A DNA stretch of 18,462 nucleotides from positions 6,242 to 24,703 of the forward strand of contig DAOM01000013.1 of the NCBI GenBank assembly GCA_002501855.1, read 5' to 3'. Source of the stretch: Candidatus Nitrosopolaris nunavutensis (lineage in GTDB: Archaea > Thermoproteota > Nitrososphaeria > Nitrososphaerales > Nitrososphaeraceae). Position numbers and translations under genes: made by a program. The notes under the pieces are model-generated. The model had not been told where the DNA came from. It worked only from the letters and a program-made list of their open reading frames with translations, and did not search any database. Below, piece after piece: positions 6,501 through 13,604 of the stretch (within the stretch, counting starts at the first letter, position 1; each line of letters opens with the position of its first letter).

Positions 6501-6543
6501 ATACCATATAATGCTATTGTTCCAGTATGGTATTTCCAGTATG
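6501..6543. promoter_or_regulatory. Promoter/operator-like repeats ahead of the small minus-strand frame
   Basis: ATACCATA (6501-6508) and TATGGTAT (6526-6533) form a perfect 8-bp inverted repeat with a 17-nt spacer that overlaps the minus-strand TATATG at 6505-6510. TTCCAGTATG occurs twice in direct orientation at 6520-6529 and 6534-6543, 14 nt apart. The arrangement looks like a regulator binding site over a TATA box. The repeats are seen directly; the function is inferred. Confidence 0.45.
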
Positions 6544-6688
6544 TTACTTGCGTTATCAGTGCCATTGTAAGATTCGGCTATCTAGCTTGGCAGTGCGACT
6601 GAACACTATGATATATTGCTGAGATAAATCGCTTCAGGCCGCGATATCGTATTGGGTATTAGACTGCTCGCAGATAATTTGGGAAAGA
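6544..6688. other. Intergenic stretch between cbiD and cbiG
   Basis: The rest of the roughly 400-nt gap shows no coding frame and no RNA gene. It contains a CGATATCG palindrome at 6642-6649. Archaeal cobalamin genes are not known to use the bacterial B12 riboswitch, and no B12-box-like sequence was recognised here. Confidence 0.4.
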
Positions 6689-6699
6689 TTTTTTATTTT
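6689..6699 (+). promoter_or_regulatory. T-rich TATA candidate for cbiG
   Basis: TTTTTTATTTT lies 30-40 nt before ATG 6729. With an archaeal start site about 25 nt downstream, transcription would begin close to that ATG and after the TTG at 6711. It would serve the cbiG-cbiX-cbiC run. Confidence 0.4.
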
Positions 6700-6728
6700 C
6701 TACTTCCTTATTGAACTTGGTAGCCCCG

Positions 6729-7799
6729 ATGACAGGAAACACGGCCGTGATAGCCATTACAAGACATGGAATCGACATCGCAAATAGAATAATGGAGAAA
6801 ATGCCAGAGGTACAAGTTTATGCACCTATAAAATATGCTAACCCGTCGATGTCCAACATGAATTGGTTTAAAGAACAAACTTCTCAGTTGATAGCAAACC
6901 TGTTCAAAAAAAATGATGCATTGATTTGTATATTTTCGCTAGGCGCAGTAGTCAGGCTAATTGCACCCTTTCTAGTGGACAAGAAGACAGACCCTGCAGT
7001 CATTGTAATTGACGATAAGGCACATTTTGTTATCAGCGCTCTCTCAGGCCACCTTGGGGGGGCGAATTCGCTCGCAAGGCTAGTTTCCTCCTTTTTTGAC
7101 AACTGCCAGCCGGTAATAACTACAGCAGCAGACGTAAACGAGACTATTGCTGTTGACCTGTTGGGAAGAGAGTTTTCATGGACAATTGACAACTTTGAAA
7201 ATGTCACCAAGGTCAGTGCCTTCATGGTTAATGAAGAAAAAATCGGTGTTTTTCAGGAGACAGGCGAAAAGGATTGGTGGCAGAATAAATCGTTGCCTAG
7301 TAATGTAACACTTGTCCGTAATCTGGATGATTTAAAGTCATCGCATTTTAAAGGAGCGCTAGTTATTTCGGATAGGATAATCGATGACCCGCTTATTTTA
7401 GAAAAATCAGTTCTTTATAGACCAAAAAGCTTGGTTGTGGGGATAGGAATTCATCGGGATACAAACAGCGGGGTTATCGAACACGGTGTGAAGAATACAA
7501 TGAAAAATGAAGGCTTGAGCTTCAATTCGATAAGAAATATTGCGTCGATCAATCGGGAGGCAGGTGTAAAAGGCTTGCAAGATTTTTCATCCATCTACAA
7601 AATCCCCGTAGAGGTTTATGACAGAAACAAACTCGGAATTATACCCGTACCAAATCCTTCTGAGACCGTAAAAAGGTTCGAAGGCACTCCGAGTGTGTCG
7701 GAGGCCTCTGCGATTCTGAGTGCCAAAGGCGATTTGGTAGTGCCAAAACAAAAATATCCCCCAGATCTTACTGTGGCAATTGCCAGGGTGAGGTTTTAG
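6729..7799 (+). CDS. cbiG: Cobalt-precorrin-5A hydrolase CbiG
   Basis: A 356-residue CbiG, which opens the delta-lactone of cobalt-precorrin-5A and releases acetaldehyde in the anaerobic corrin pathway, making the substrate for CbiD. The N-terminal part has the typical FSLGAVVRLIAPFL, a following IDDKAHFVISALSGHLGGAN and TTAADVNETIAVD. A variable middle domain follows (about 125-235). The C-terminal CbiG domain starts at about 236 with LVVGIGIHRDT and contains AGVKGLQDFS and the tail TVAIARVRF. The ATG at 6729 is preferred: ITRHG follows as in relatives and a T-rich TATA candidate is well placed. A TTG at 6711 in the same frame would add six residues. The TTG of cbiX follows 4 nt after the stop, so the genes are surely co-transcribed. 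Confidence 0.95.
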   Translation: MTGNTAVIAITRHGIDIANRIMEKMPEVQVYAPIKYANPSMSNMNWFKEQTSQLIANLFKKNDALICIFSLGAVVRLIAPFLVDKKTDPAVIVIDDKAHFVISALSGHLGGANSLARLVSSFFDNCQPVITTAADVNETIAVDLLGREFSWTIDNFENVTKVSAFMVNEEKIGVFQETGEKDWWQNKSLPSNVTLVRNLDDLKSSHFKGALVISDRIIDDPLILEKSVLYRPKSLVVGIGIHRDTNSGVIEHGVKNTMKNEGLSFNSIRNIASINREAGVKGLQDFSSIYKIPVEVYDRNKLGIIPVPNPSETVKRFEGTPSVSEASAILSAKGDLVVPKQKYPPDLTVAIARVRF

Positions 7800-7803
7800 C
7801 AGT

Positions 7804-8568
7804 TTGAAAAAAGCAATACTGATTATAGATAGAGGAAGTCGAGAGCCTGAAGTCAGACAAGAACTGGAGGATATCTGCTCGCTTGTCAAAACAAATGGAG
7901 GATACTATTACGCAGATTATTGTTTTTTGGAAGTACTTCCGCCCTTCATCGAGGAAGGAATCAAAAAATGTCAAGAAAATGGTGCAGATTTCATAACTGT
8001 GATGCCATATTTTCTCTATCCTGGAATGAAATTAAAGGATTCGGTCAGGCAAAGCGCTAGAATCAGTAAGATTAAGAAGCTGAATTTGGTGATTACAAAG
8101 CCTCTTAGTTACCATTCTATGATGACACAATTGGTAATGGATAGAATCACCTGCTTGAAAAAAGAAAAGAGTATTCGATATTCCGATCTTGAATGTGATA
8201 TTCTTCTTATAGGCCACGGCAGTAGTGATAAAAATGCCAGAGATGCTTTTGTTTATATCGTCAATACCTTAAGGCCCTTTTATCGTGCAGTGAAATTTTG
8301 TTTTCTTGAATTGGACAAGCCGAATATCCAGCAAGGGCTAAAAAACTTGCTTGATAATAACCCAAAAATTGTCATATTAATGCCATATTTTCTTCATAAA
8401 GGCGCCCATATAAAACGGGATGTAATTGCTGACGTTAATGAAGCGCTAAAAAAACAGCCGTTCGAAAACGCATTTATGACGAGTCACTTGGGGGTGGATC
8501 AGAAATTAATTAATCTTCTAATCGAGCGAGCAAGGGAGGTTGAGGAAAAAAGACTTGGATTCTGCTGA
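7804..8568 (+). CDS. cbiX: Sirohydrochlorin cobaltochelatase CbiX, two-domain form
   Basis: A 254-residue chelatase with two tandem CbiX/SirB domains (about 1-120 and 130-254) that inserts cobalt into sirohydrochlorin early in anaerobic cobalamin synthesis. In small archaeal CbiX, two histidines per subunit serve the metal site. The C-terminal half keeps both: H138 in LLIGHGSSD and H202 in PYFLHKGAHIKRD. The N-terminal half has lost both: R10 in IIDRGSREP and K76 in PYFLYPGMKLKD. So one active site seems to sit in the C-terminal half. The start is TTG, 4 nt after cbiG. The 3' end overlaps the long reading of cbiC by 29 nt. Related nickel or iron chelatases share this fold; the setting among cbi genes supports cobalt. 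Confidence 0.92.
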   Translation: MKKAILIIDRGSREPEVRQELEDICSLVKTNGGYYYADYCFLEVLPPFIEEGIKKCQENGADFITVMPYFLYPGMKLKDSVRQSARISKIKKLNLVITKPLSYHSMMTQLVMDRITCLKKEKSIRYSDLECDILLIGHGSSDKNARDAFVYIVNTLRPFYRAVKFCFLELDKPNIQQGLKNLLDNNPKIVILMPYFLHKGAHIKRDVIADVNEALKKQPFENAFMTSHLGVDQKLINLLIERAREVEEKRLGFC

Positions 8569-9268
8569 CCAGCGACCAGAAACAGCCTTCAATAGAGGGA
8601 TGGCGGAAAGAGCGTTAGATATAGAAAAAAAAAGCTTTGAGATAATAGATAGCGAGATAGGCGATCATGATTATGCTCGATTAGAATGGGATATCGTACG
8701 GAGGGTTATACATGCTACCGCAGATTTCGATTTTGTGACTACGGCTAAAATAATATTTTCTAATGATGCGCTAGTTTCAGGCTTTAATGCTATGAAAAGC
8801 AATTGTACTATTGTCACCGACGTAGATATGGTTCTCGCAGCTTTAAATAAAAAATCGCTTTCTGCTCTTGGGCTTAGTGCTGTCTGCCATATCTCAAATA
8901 AAACTTTGGTAGAAATGTCGCGTCGATTAAACAAAACTAGATCAGAAATGGCAATGCGTCATGCGGCAAATGAAATGAATGAGGGAATAGTACTGATAGG
9001 TAATGCGCCGACCGCATTATTTGAAACGATAAAGATGATAAATGAGGGCGCGACTAAACCTGCGCTAGTGATAGGAATGCCCGTTGGTTTCGTTTCCGCA
9101 CCGGAGTCAAAAGAAGAACTTTCCAAGACAAAAATTCCGTTTATCACTAATAGAGGCAGGAAAGGTGGAAGCGCCGCAGCGTCTTCTATAATGAATGCAT
9201 TAATGCTTCTACTTCAGAAATTTGGAAAAAACGACAACATTGACTATGAAAACCCCTATAAATTGTAG
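8540..9268 (+). CDS. cbiC: Cobalt-precorrin-8 methylmutase CbiC
   Basis: A precorrin-8X/cobalt-precorrin-8 methylmutase (242 residues in the long form) that moves the methyl group from C11 to C12 to give cobyrinate. Catalytic histidine H58 lies in VRRVIHATADFDF (53-65), MPVGFV binds the substrate, and RGRKGGSAAASSIMNALM is the C-terminal helix signature. The long form starts at TTG 8540 inside cbiX; ATG 8600 (MAERALDIEKKSFEI) gives 222 residues, still a complete enzyme and with no overlap. Neither has a well-spaced ribosome-binding site, although GGAGG lies directly before the TTG. The family usually begins just before the EKKSFEII segment, so the shorter start is quite possible. Confidence 0.95.
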   Translation: MRKKDLDSADQRPETAFNRGMAERALDIEKKSFEIIDSEIGDHDYARLEWDIVRRVIHATADFDFVTTAKIIFSNDALVSGFNAMKSNCTIVTDVDMVLAALNKKSLSALGLSAVCHISNKTLVEMSRRLNKTRSEMAMRHAANEMNEGIVLIGNAPTALFETIKMINEGATKPALVIGMPVGFVSAPESKEELSKTKIPFITNRGRKGGSAAASSIMNALMLLLQKFGKNDNIDYENPYKL

Positions 9269-9278
9269 GATGATATTT

Positions 9279-9293
9279 TTTATAATATATTAA
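9279..9293 (+). promoter_or_regulatory. Strong TATA box of the CBS-domain gene
   Basis: TTTATAATATATTAA is one of the best TATA-like elements in the window. It is centred about 28 nt before the GTG at 9314, as expected for a leaderless mRNA, so the CBS gene is probably transcribed separately from cbiC. Confidence 0.55.
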
Positions 9294-9313
9294 GAAGGAA
9301 GGACACAAGTTCT

Positions 9314-9796
9314 GTGACAGACATGGCTTCGAAGAAATCTACAACAATTGGCGAGATTATGAGTGAAAGACTGGAAACGGTCAATGAATCTGACACTGCT
9401 CAACAGGCAGCCAAGAAATTGAGGAATAGTAACGTGAGCTCCCTGTTAGTCGTCGATGGCGGAGGTAAGTATGTAGGAATTATAACGGAGCGTGACCTGG
9501 TGAGACGCGTTTGTGCTAATGATGTGAGCAGTAGCAAAGTCATAATTCAGAAGATAATGTCGACTCCTCTTATTACAGTCGGTTCGAGCTCTCTACTACG
9601 AGTAGCAGCGAACGTAATGATCCAACACAAGGTGAGACATTTGTTGGTTGTCGGCCATAATGGAGCTGAAGGAATTATTACCACAGGAAACTTTACTAAT
9701 TATTTGAAGCAAAACGTGGATATGGATGAAGTGAACACCGCTATCATACAGAGCCTGTTGGAAGAAAAAAAAGAAGAAGGAATGCCTCCAAACTAA
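9314..9796 (+). CDS. Tandem CBS-domain protein
   Basis: A 160-residue protein made of two CBS motifs (about 13-70 and 78-137) that pack as a Bateman module and usually bind adenine nucleotides such as AMP, ATP or SAM as a sensor. Typical segments are VSSLLVVDGGGKYVGIITER in the first and HKVRHLLVVG with EGIITTGN in the second. No catalytic domain is attached. The C-terminal about 20 residues are rich in Glu/Lys. The start is GTG at 9314; ATG 9323 three codons later is also possible. It has its own strong TATA box. Stand-alone CBS proteins are numerous in thaumarchaea and their partners are mostly unknown; being next to cobalamin genes does not prove a link. Confidence 0.9.
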   Translation: MTDMASKKSTTIGEIMSERLETVNESDTAQQAAKKLRNSNVSSLLVVDGGGKYVGIITERDLVRRVCANDVSSSKVIIQKIMSTPLITVGSSSLLRVAANVMIQHKVRHLLVVGHNGAEGIITTGNFTNYLKQNVDMDEVNTAIIQSLLEEKKEEGMPPN

Positions 9797-9921
9797 ACTC
9801 GGCCCATAACTAAAAGAAAGCGACAACTTACTTAGCAGATGTCAATCCGGAGAAAAGATTTACTTTTTCAGAGCAAAAAAATTTAACTAGAAGTTCGAGG
9901 AAGAACAAGAAAAGATGGTCG
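9797..9921 (+). promoter_or_regulatory. Gap upstream of the SRPBCC gene
   Basis: This 125-nt gap has no coding frame. An AT-rich element AAAAAAATTTAAC at about 9881-9893 lies about 29-41 nt before the TTG and is the likely TATA region. No hairpin or RNA gene is seen. Confidence 0.3.
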
Positions 9922-10362
9922 TTGAAGGAAATAAAAACAGAAATCGAAATAAACGCATCAGCTGAAAAGGTTTGGCAAGTGCTTACGGATTTTGCCCATT
10001 TCCCTGACTGGAATCCGTTTATCCGTGAAATTATTGGAACTGTCGTGGAGGGATCAAAGCTGGAGATACGTATCTCAACCTCTAGTGGGAAAAATAGGAC
10101 GTATAGGCCGACAATAACAAAGATTGAACCAAATCATGAACTGAGGTGGTATGGCAAAGGCCTGCTACCTGGGTTGTTGAACGGTGAGCGCATATTTACA
10201 ATAGAGCAGCTCGAACAAAATCATGTACGATTGATTCATCGAGAAATCTTCAGTGGTCTTGGCACCTTCCTTGGTGGCGACCGTATGGATAAGGATATTC
10301 GTCATACCTTCGAAGAAATGAACTATGCATTGAAAAAAAAGATTGAACTTGGCGGTCGCTGA
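9922..10362 (+). CDS. SRPBCC (START-like / polyketide cyclase) domain protein
   Basis: A 146-residue single-domain protein of the SRPBCC superfamily, whose helix-grip fold encloses a hydrophobic ligand pocket. The N-terminal strand KEIKTEIEINASAEKVWQVL and the helix WQVLTDFAHFPDWNPFI are the classic opening, strands with ELRWYGKGLLPG follow, and the long C-terminal helix begins near MDKDIRHTFEEMNYAL. The start is TTG; an ATG at 9915 is out of frame. The ligand cannot be read from the sequence. It lies between the CBS gene and cobyrinate diamide synthase, facing the latter across a 48-nt gap. A lipid, corrinoid or other ligand is possible; no evidence favours one. Confidence 0.85.
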   Translation: MKEIKTEIEINASAEKVWQVLTDFAHFPDWNPFIREIIGTVVEGSKLEIRISTSSGKNRTYRPTITKIEPNHELRWYGKGLLPGLLNGERIFTIEQLEQNHVRLIHREIFSGLGTFLGGDRMDKDIRHTFEEMNYALKKKIELGGR

Positions 10363-10410
10363 GATTCAGAGCTGCAGAATCGTTTTCACACTCTTAACCT
10401 CCACTAGGTC

Positions 10411-11802
10411 TTACCTCGTACGATTTTTATCGAAACTTTTAACAAGCTCACGTGGCAGCCGTGTATCGGCGAAGTGGACATGCATATATGACGCAAGGCA
10501 GTTATGGACTTTAAAACCATCCTTCTTGCCGTCAACGCCATTCCCTCTAGTCATTGTGTAGGCGAATTTTGCATCGCCTGCGATATTTCTAATCCTTGAG
10601 TAATGGAATTCATGTCCTCGGATATTAGACACGTTGCTAAATGGGGATGTATTGCAGTCAGCCTTAGTATAATTCAAAGTTAACTTTTGAGCCATAAAAG
10701 TATCCGCATCAATGAGACCGACCATCTTCTTCTTTTTCCATTTTTTATTGCCCCGACGGCCCAATTCGTACTCGCCAATTGATCGGGTTAGGTACATTAA
10801 CCCGCCGCATTCGGCATAAATTGGAGTACCGTTTTCAGCTGCCTTTAACATCGACATTTTCATGGAATGGTTTTTACTCAGTTTTTCTGACAAAACTTCT
10901 GGGAATCCACCTCCAAGTATAATACCAGATATATCCTCAGGTAAAGTGCAATCATGAACAGGACTGAAAAATAATAGGTTTACCCGTTGTTTCCTCAGAG
11001 CATCAAGGTTGTCAGCATAATAAAAATTGAACGATTCGTCCAACGCAACAGCTACCGTTAATCTACTGGTTGACAATTGCGCTGTAGATTGTTTATTACG
11101 CACCTCACTTGGCACGTTCCACACATCTCTTATTTTGTCAAGGTCAATCTGTTCAGACGCATATTTTGCCGAGCGAATTATCGCTCTCTTTTTTTTGTCT
11201 TCAAGCTCTGCGGTAGGGATCAGGCCTAAGTGACGCTCTTCCATCTTGATTTTCTTAGTCCTCTCTATAATACCTACAATTGGAACTTTGATTTTTCCCG
11301 CAAAAGCATCGCTAATAAAAGTCGCATGTTTTTGACCTGCGACATTATTTAAAATAATTCCTGCTATCTTTAACGATTTACTAAAACGTATGAAACCCAA
11401 AGCTATCGCAGCGATGGATCTCGCTGCTTTCGCTGCGTCAATCACTAATATGATGGATGCATCCAGAAGTCTGGCAACATGAGCCGTACTACCGAAATCA
11501 TCTTTGCCCGATACTCCGTCAAAAAGCCCCATAACTCCTTCGATTACTCCGAAGTCAGCATCAAAACAGCAGCTATTGAAACATCGTAGTACTCCGCTCT
11601 TGCGCATCATCCATATATCCAGGTTTCGAGATTGCCTACCGGTCACATAAGTATGATAACTGGGATCGATAAAGTCAGGACCAACTTTGAAAGGTTGAAC
11701 TACGAAGCCCTTCCTCTTAAGGGCATACATAATTGCTGCTGCAACGGTACTCTTTCCTACTCCGCTGGTTACCCCAGCAATTACTATTTTTCTTACGCTC
11801 AA
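10411..11802 (-). CDS. cbiA: Cobyrinate a,c-diamide synthase
   Basis: A 463-residue ATP- and glutamine-dependent enzyme that amidates the a and c carboxylates of cobyrinate (CbiA; the homologue CobB acts on hydrogenobyrinate). The N-terminal P-loop GVTSGVGKST (10-19) and VGPDFIDPSYH (40-50) belong to the dethiobiotin-synthetase-like ATPase half. EGVMGLFDGV (89-98) is a family signature. The C-terminal type-1 glutaminase-like half has catalytic C332 in YAECGGLMYL and RGHEFHYS (395-402), with a late MHVHFAD histidine pair. A lysine-rich insert KKWKKKK is at 353-359. The start is TTG, the only one possible before an upstream stop. A TATA box at 11826-11835 is 24-33 nt upstream, so the mRNA is probably leaderless. 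It lies 90 nt behind uvrC on the same strand but with its own promoter. CbiA is preferred because the neighbouring genes are of the anaerobic route. Confidence 0.95.
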   Translation of the reverse strand: MSVRKIVIAGVTSGVGKSTVAAAIMYALKRKGFVVQPFKVGPDFIDPSYHTYVTGRQSRNLDIWMMRKSGVLRCFNSCCFDADFGVIEGVMGLFDGVSGKDDFGSTAHVARLLDASIILVIDAAKAARSIAAIALGFIRFSKSLKIAGIILNNVAGQKHATFISDAFAGKIKVPIVGIIERTKKIKMEERHLGLIPTAELEDKKKRAIIRSAKYASEQIDLDKIRDVWNVPSEVRNKQSTAQLSTSRLTVAVALDESFNFYYADNLDALRKQRVNLLFFSPVHDCTLPEDISGIILGGGFPEVLSEKLSKNHSMKMSMLKAAENGTPIYAECGGLMYLTRSIGEYELGRRGNKKWKKKKMVGLIDADTFMAQKLTLNYTKADCNTSPFSNVSNIRGHEFHYSRIRNIAGDAKFAYTMTRGNGVDGKKDGFKVHNCLASYMHVHFADTRLPRELVKSFDKNRTR

Positions 11803-11825
11803 TTGTTTGACTGACTATTGAGTGC

Positions 11826-11835
11826 ATAATATATT
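11826..11835 (-). promoter_or_regulatory. TATA box of cbiA
   Basis: The minus strand reads AATATATTAT, 24-33 nt upstream of the TTG at 11802. The distance supports initiation at or next to that TTG and thus a leaderless transcript. Confidence 0.5.
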
Positions 11836-11892
11836 GAATTTATTTTAAGCTACTGGATCCCGGCCTCGACTAGGGCATTATTGAAATGAGAA

Positions 11893-13593
11893 TTAGGTTT
11901 TTATCAAATTAGGACTGCTAACATTTTTATGATTAGTCTTAATTCTCCTCAAGTTCCTGTTATAAGCTAAACCGAACCTGTGTGCTTCATCTCTGATATA
12001 CTGGATTACTTTTAGAGCGGGACTATTTCTAGAAAGAAGGACAGGATGGGTCGAGTCTGGAGAATAGATTTCTTCATTTTCTTTTGCAAGCGATATACAC
12101 GGTACCTCTAATCCAGCTTTATGAATGGCATCTATTGCACAATGTAGTTGTCCTTTTCCTCCGTCAATCACTATCAGGTCAGGTAGAAGTTGAGCGCGAC
12201 CACGAGGATAGTTTTCGGTTTGTATTGGTGAATATCTCCTTGTCACTATCTCTTGTATCATTGCGAAATCATTCTGGTTGAACGTCAATCTAATTTTGAA
12301 CTTCCTGTAGCCATCTTTATACGGTTTCCCATCAACAAAACGCGTACAAGCTCCGACAGCGTATGTATTTCCGAAGTTGGAAATATCAAAGCAGTCGATT
12401 ACTGAAGGGATAATTGGCAGGTGAAGGATATTTTTCAATTCTACTATCCCTGGAGCGTGGCCATTTTCAACGTGTAATTTAAGGTTGCGTATAACCAAAT
12501 CCATTAGATCTTTTTTTTCTTTTAGCTCAAAGTCATCTGAAACTAAAATAATGTTCACCTCGTGGTCTGTGAATCGCTCAATCGACGCCTCTAATGTTTC
12601 CCTAGATACAGGCATTTCATTAACGTAAACAAACCTAGGAATTTCAAGCACCGTTGAATAGTATTGTGAAAGGAAAGTAGCGAGAGAATTATCTCCAATG
12701 AGCTCAAAATCAAATTTTTTCCTGTCTGTGATAACGCCTTTTGTTCGGCGCAAGGTCATTACATGTGCGACTGCAGTTTCGATTTCTTTTATAATTCCCA
12801 CATATTCTTCGTCGAGATTACGACGCAGAAACTTTTCCATTTTTTGTTTCGCACTCAGATTATTTAATCGACGTAGAGTATCACGTATCTGCTGGGCCTT
12901 CTCATAGTCTTGAATTTCAGCAGCTCGCTTCATCTCAGCTTCCATTTCGTTAACAAACTTGTCGATGTTGCTTTTTCCACGCAGGATACTGTGGAGCGTG
13001 TCAACATTCTTCTTGTATTCATCTCTGGTTACGTTGTTGATACATGGGGCGTCGCAATTTTTAAGAAAATATTCCAAGCAAGGCTTCTTTGGTAACTTGT
13101 CGCAAATTCTAATTTTGAATAATTTTCTTAGTAGTCCAACAGCAAGAAATTTTGAACTTCCACGAACAAAAGGGCCGTATACCTTGCCTTTTGGTCCGTA
13201 AATATCACCCTTTCTATTACGTCTTGCGACAAGTAATCGAGGAAAAGTCTCATCTGTGATCTTCAGATATGTATACCTCTGCTGATCTTTTAGTTCTATA
13301 TTGAATACAGGTCTGTACCTTTTGATTAGGTTCGATTCCAGTAAAAATGCCTCGATCTCATTATCTGTTAGGATGAAGTCTACATCATGAATCTTGCCAA
13401 CGAGTCTTGAGGTTTTCCAATTATCATTCTGGTGAGGGATATTTTCGCTGATAGCCGCACTTTGTTTTGAGAAGTAGGAGCTAACACGCTTCTGCAGGTT
13501 CTTGGCCTTCCCTATGTAAATTATACTACCTGAGATATCCTTCATTATATAAACCCCAGGCGAGGCCGGAAGGCGTTTAACCTGTAGATTAAT
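11893..13593 (-). CDS. uvrC: Excinuclease subunit UvrC, unusual start
   Basis: UvrC makes the 3' and 5' incisions around damage loaded by UvrAB. From ATG 13545 the product has 550 residues: YIG half of GIY-YIG (IIYIGKAKNLQKR, 8-20), four iron-sulphur-type cysteines (C148, C156, C164, C168), a UVR motif (about 199-232), an RNase H-like nuclease with DCFDISNFG (about 383), DLIVIDGGKGQL (about 457) and RDEAHRFG (about 520). But the same open frame upstream encodes VKRLPASPGVYIMKD, the normal UvrC N-terminus with the GVY half of the motif, so translation must begin before 13545. No ATG, GTG or TTG exists between there and the previous in-frame stop inside uvrA. ATT at 13591-13593, 11 nt after the uvrA stop, gives the expected length and is chosen here. 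The C-terminal (HhH)2 domain of bacterial UvrC is missing. Third gene of uvrB-uvrA-uvrC. Confidence 0.9.
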   Translation of the reverse strand: MNLQVKRLPASPGVYIMKDISGSIIYIGKAKNLQKRVSSYFSKQSAAISENIPHQNDNWKTSRLVGKIHDVDFILTDNEIEAFLLESNLIKRYRPVFNIELKDQQRYTYLKITDETFPRLLVARRNRKGDIYGPKGKVYGPFVRGSSKFLAVGLLRKLFKIRICDKLPKKPCLEYFLKNCDAPCINNVTRDEYKKNVDTLHSILRGKSNIDKFVNEMEAEMKRAAEIQDYEKAQQIRDTLRRLNNLSAKQKMEKFLRRNLDEEYVGIIKEIETAVAHVMTLRRTKGVITDRKKFDFELIGDNSLATFLSQYYSTVLEIPRFVYVNEMPVSRETLEASIERFTDHEVNIILVSDDFELKEKKDLMDLVIRNLKLHVENGHAPGIVELKNILHLPIIPSVIDCFDISNFGNTYAVGACTRFVDGKPYKDGYRKFKIRLTFNQNDFAMIQEIVTRRYSPIQTENYPRGRAQLLPDLIVIDGGKGQLHCAIDAIHKAGLEVPCISLAKENEEIYSPDSTHPVLLSRNSPALKVIQYIRDEAHRFGLAYNRNLRRIKTNHKNVSSPNLIKT

Positions 13594-13604
13594 TTTTTCT
13601 GTAG

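Noticed and set aside
6323..6710. Possible cobalamin riboswitch or RNA gene between cbiD and cbiG
   Set aside because: No B12-box-like core, tRNA-like arms or strong long-range stem was recognised; archaeal cobalamin genes are not known to use this riboswitch.
6884..7225. Minus-strand 113-codon ORF inside cbiG
   Set aside because: It lies fully within conserved CbiG sequence on the plus strand.
10343..10561. Plus-strand 72-codon ORF after the SRPBCC gene
   Set aside because: Most of it is antisense to the conserved C-terminus of cobyrinate diamide synthase, and it shows no domain.
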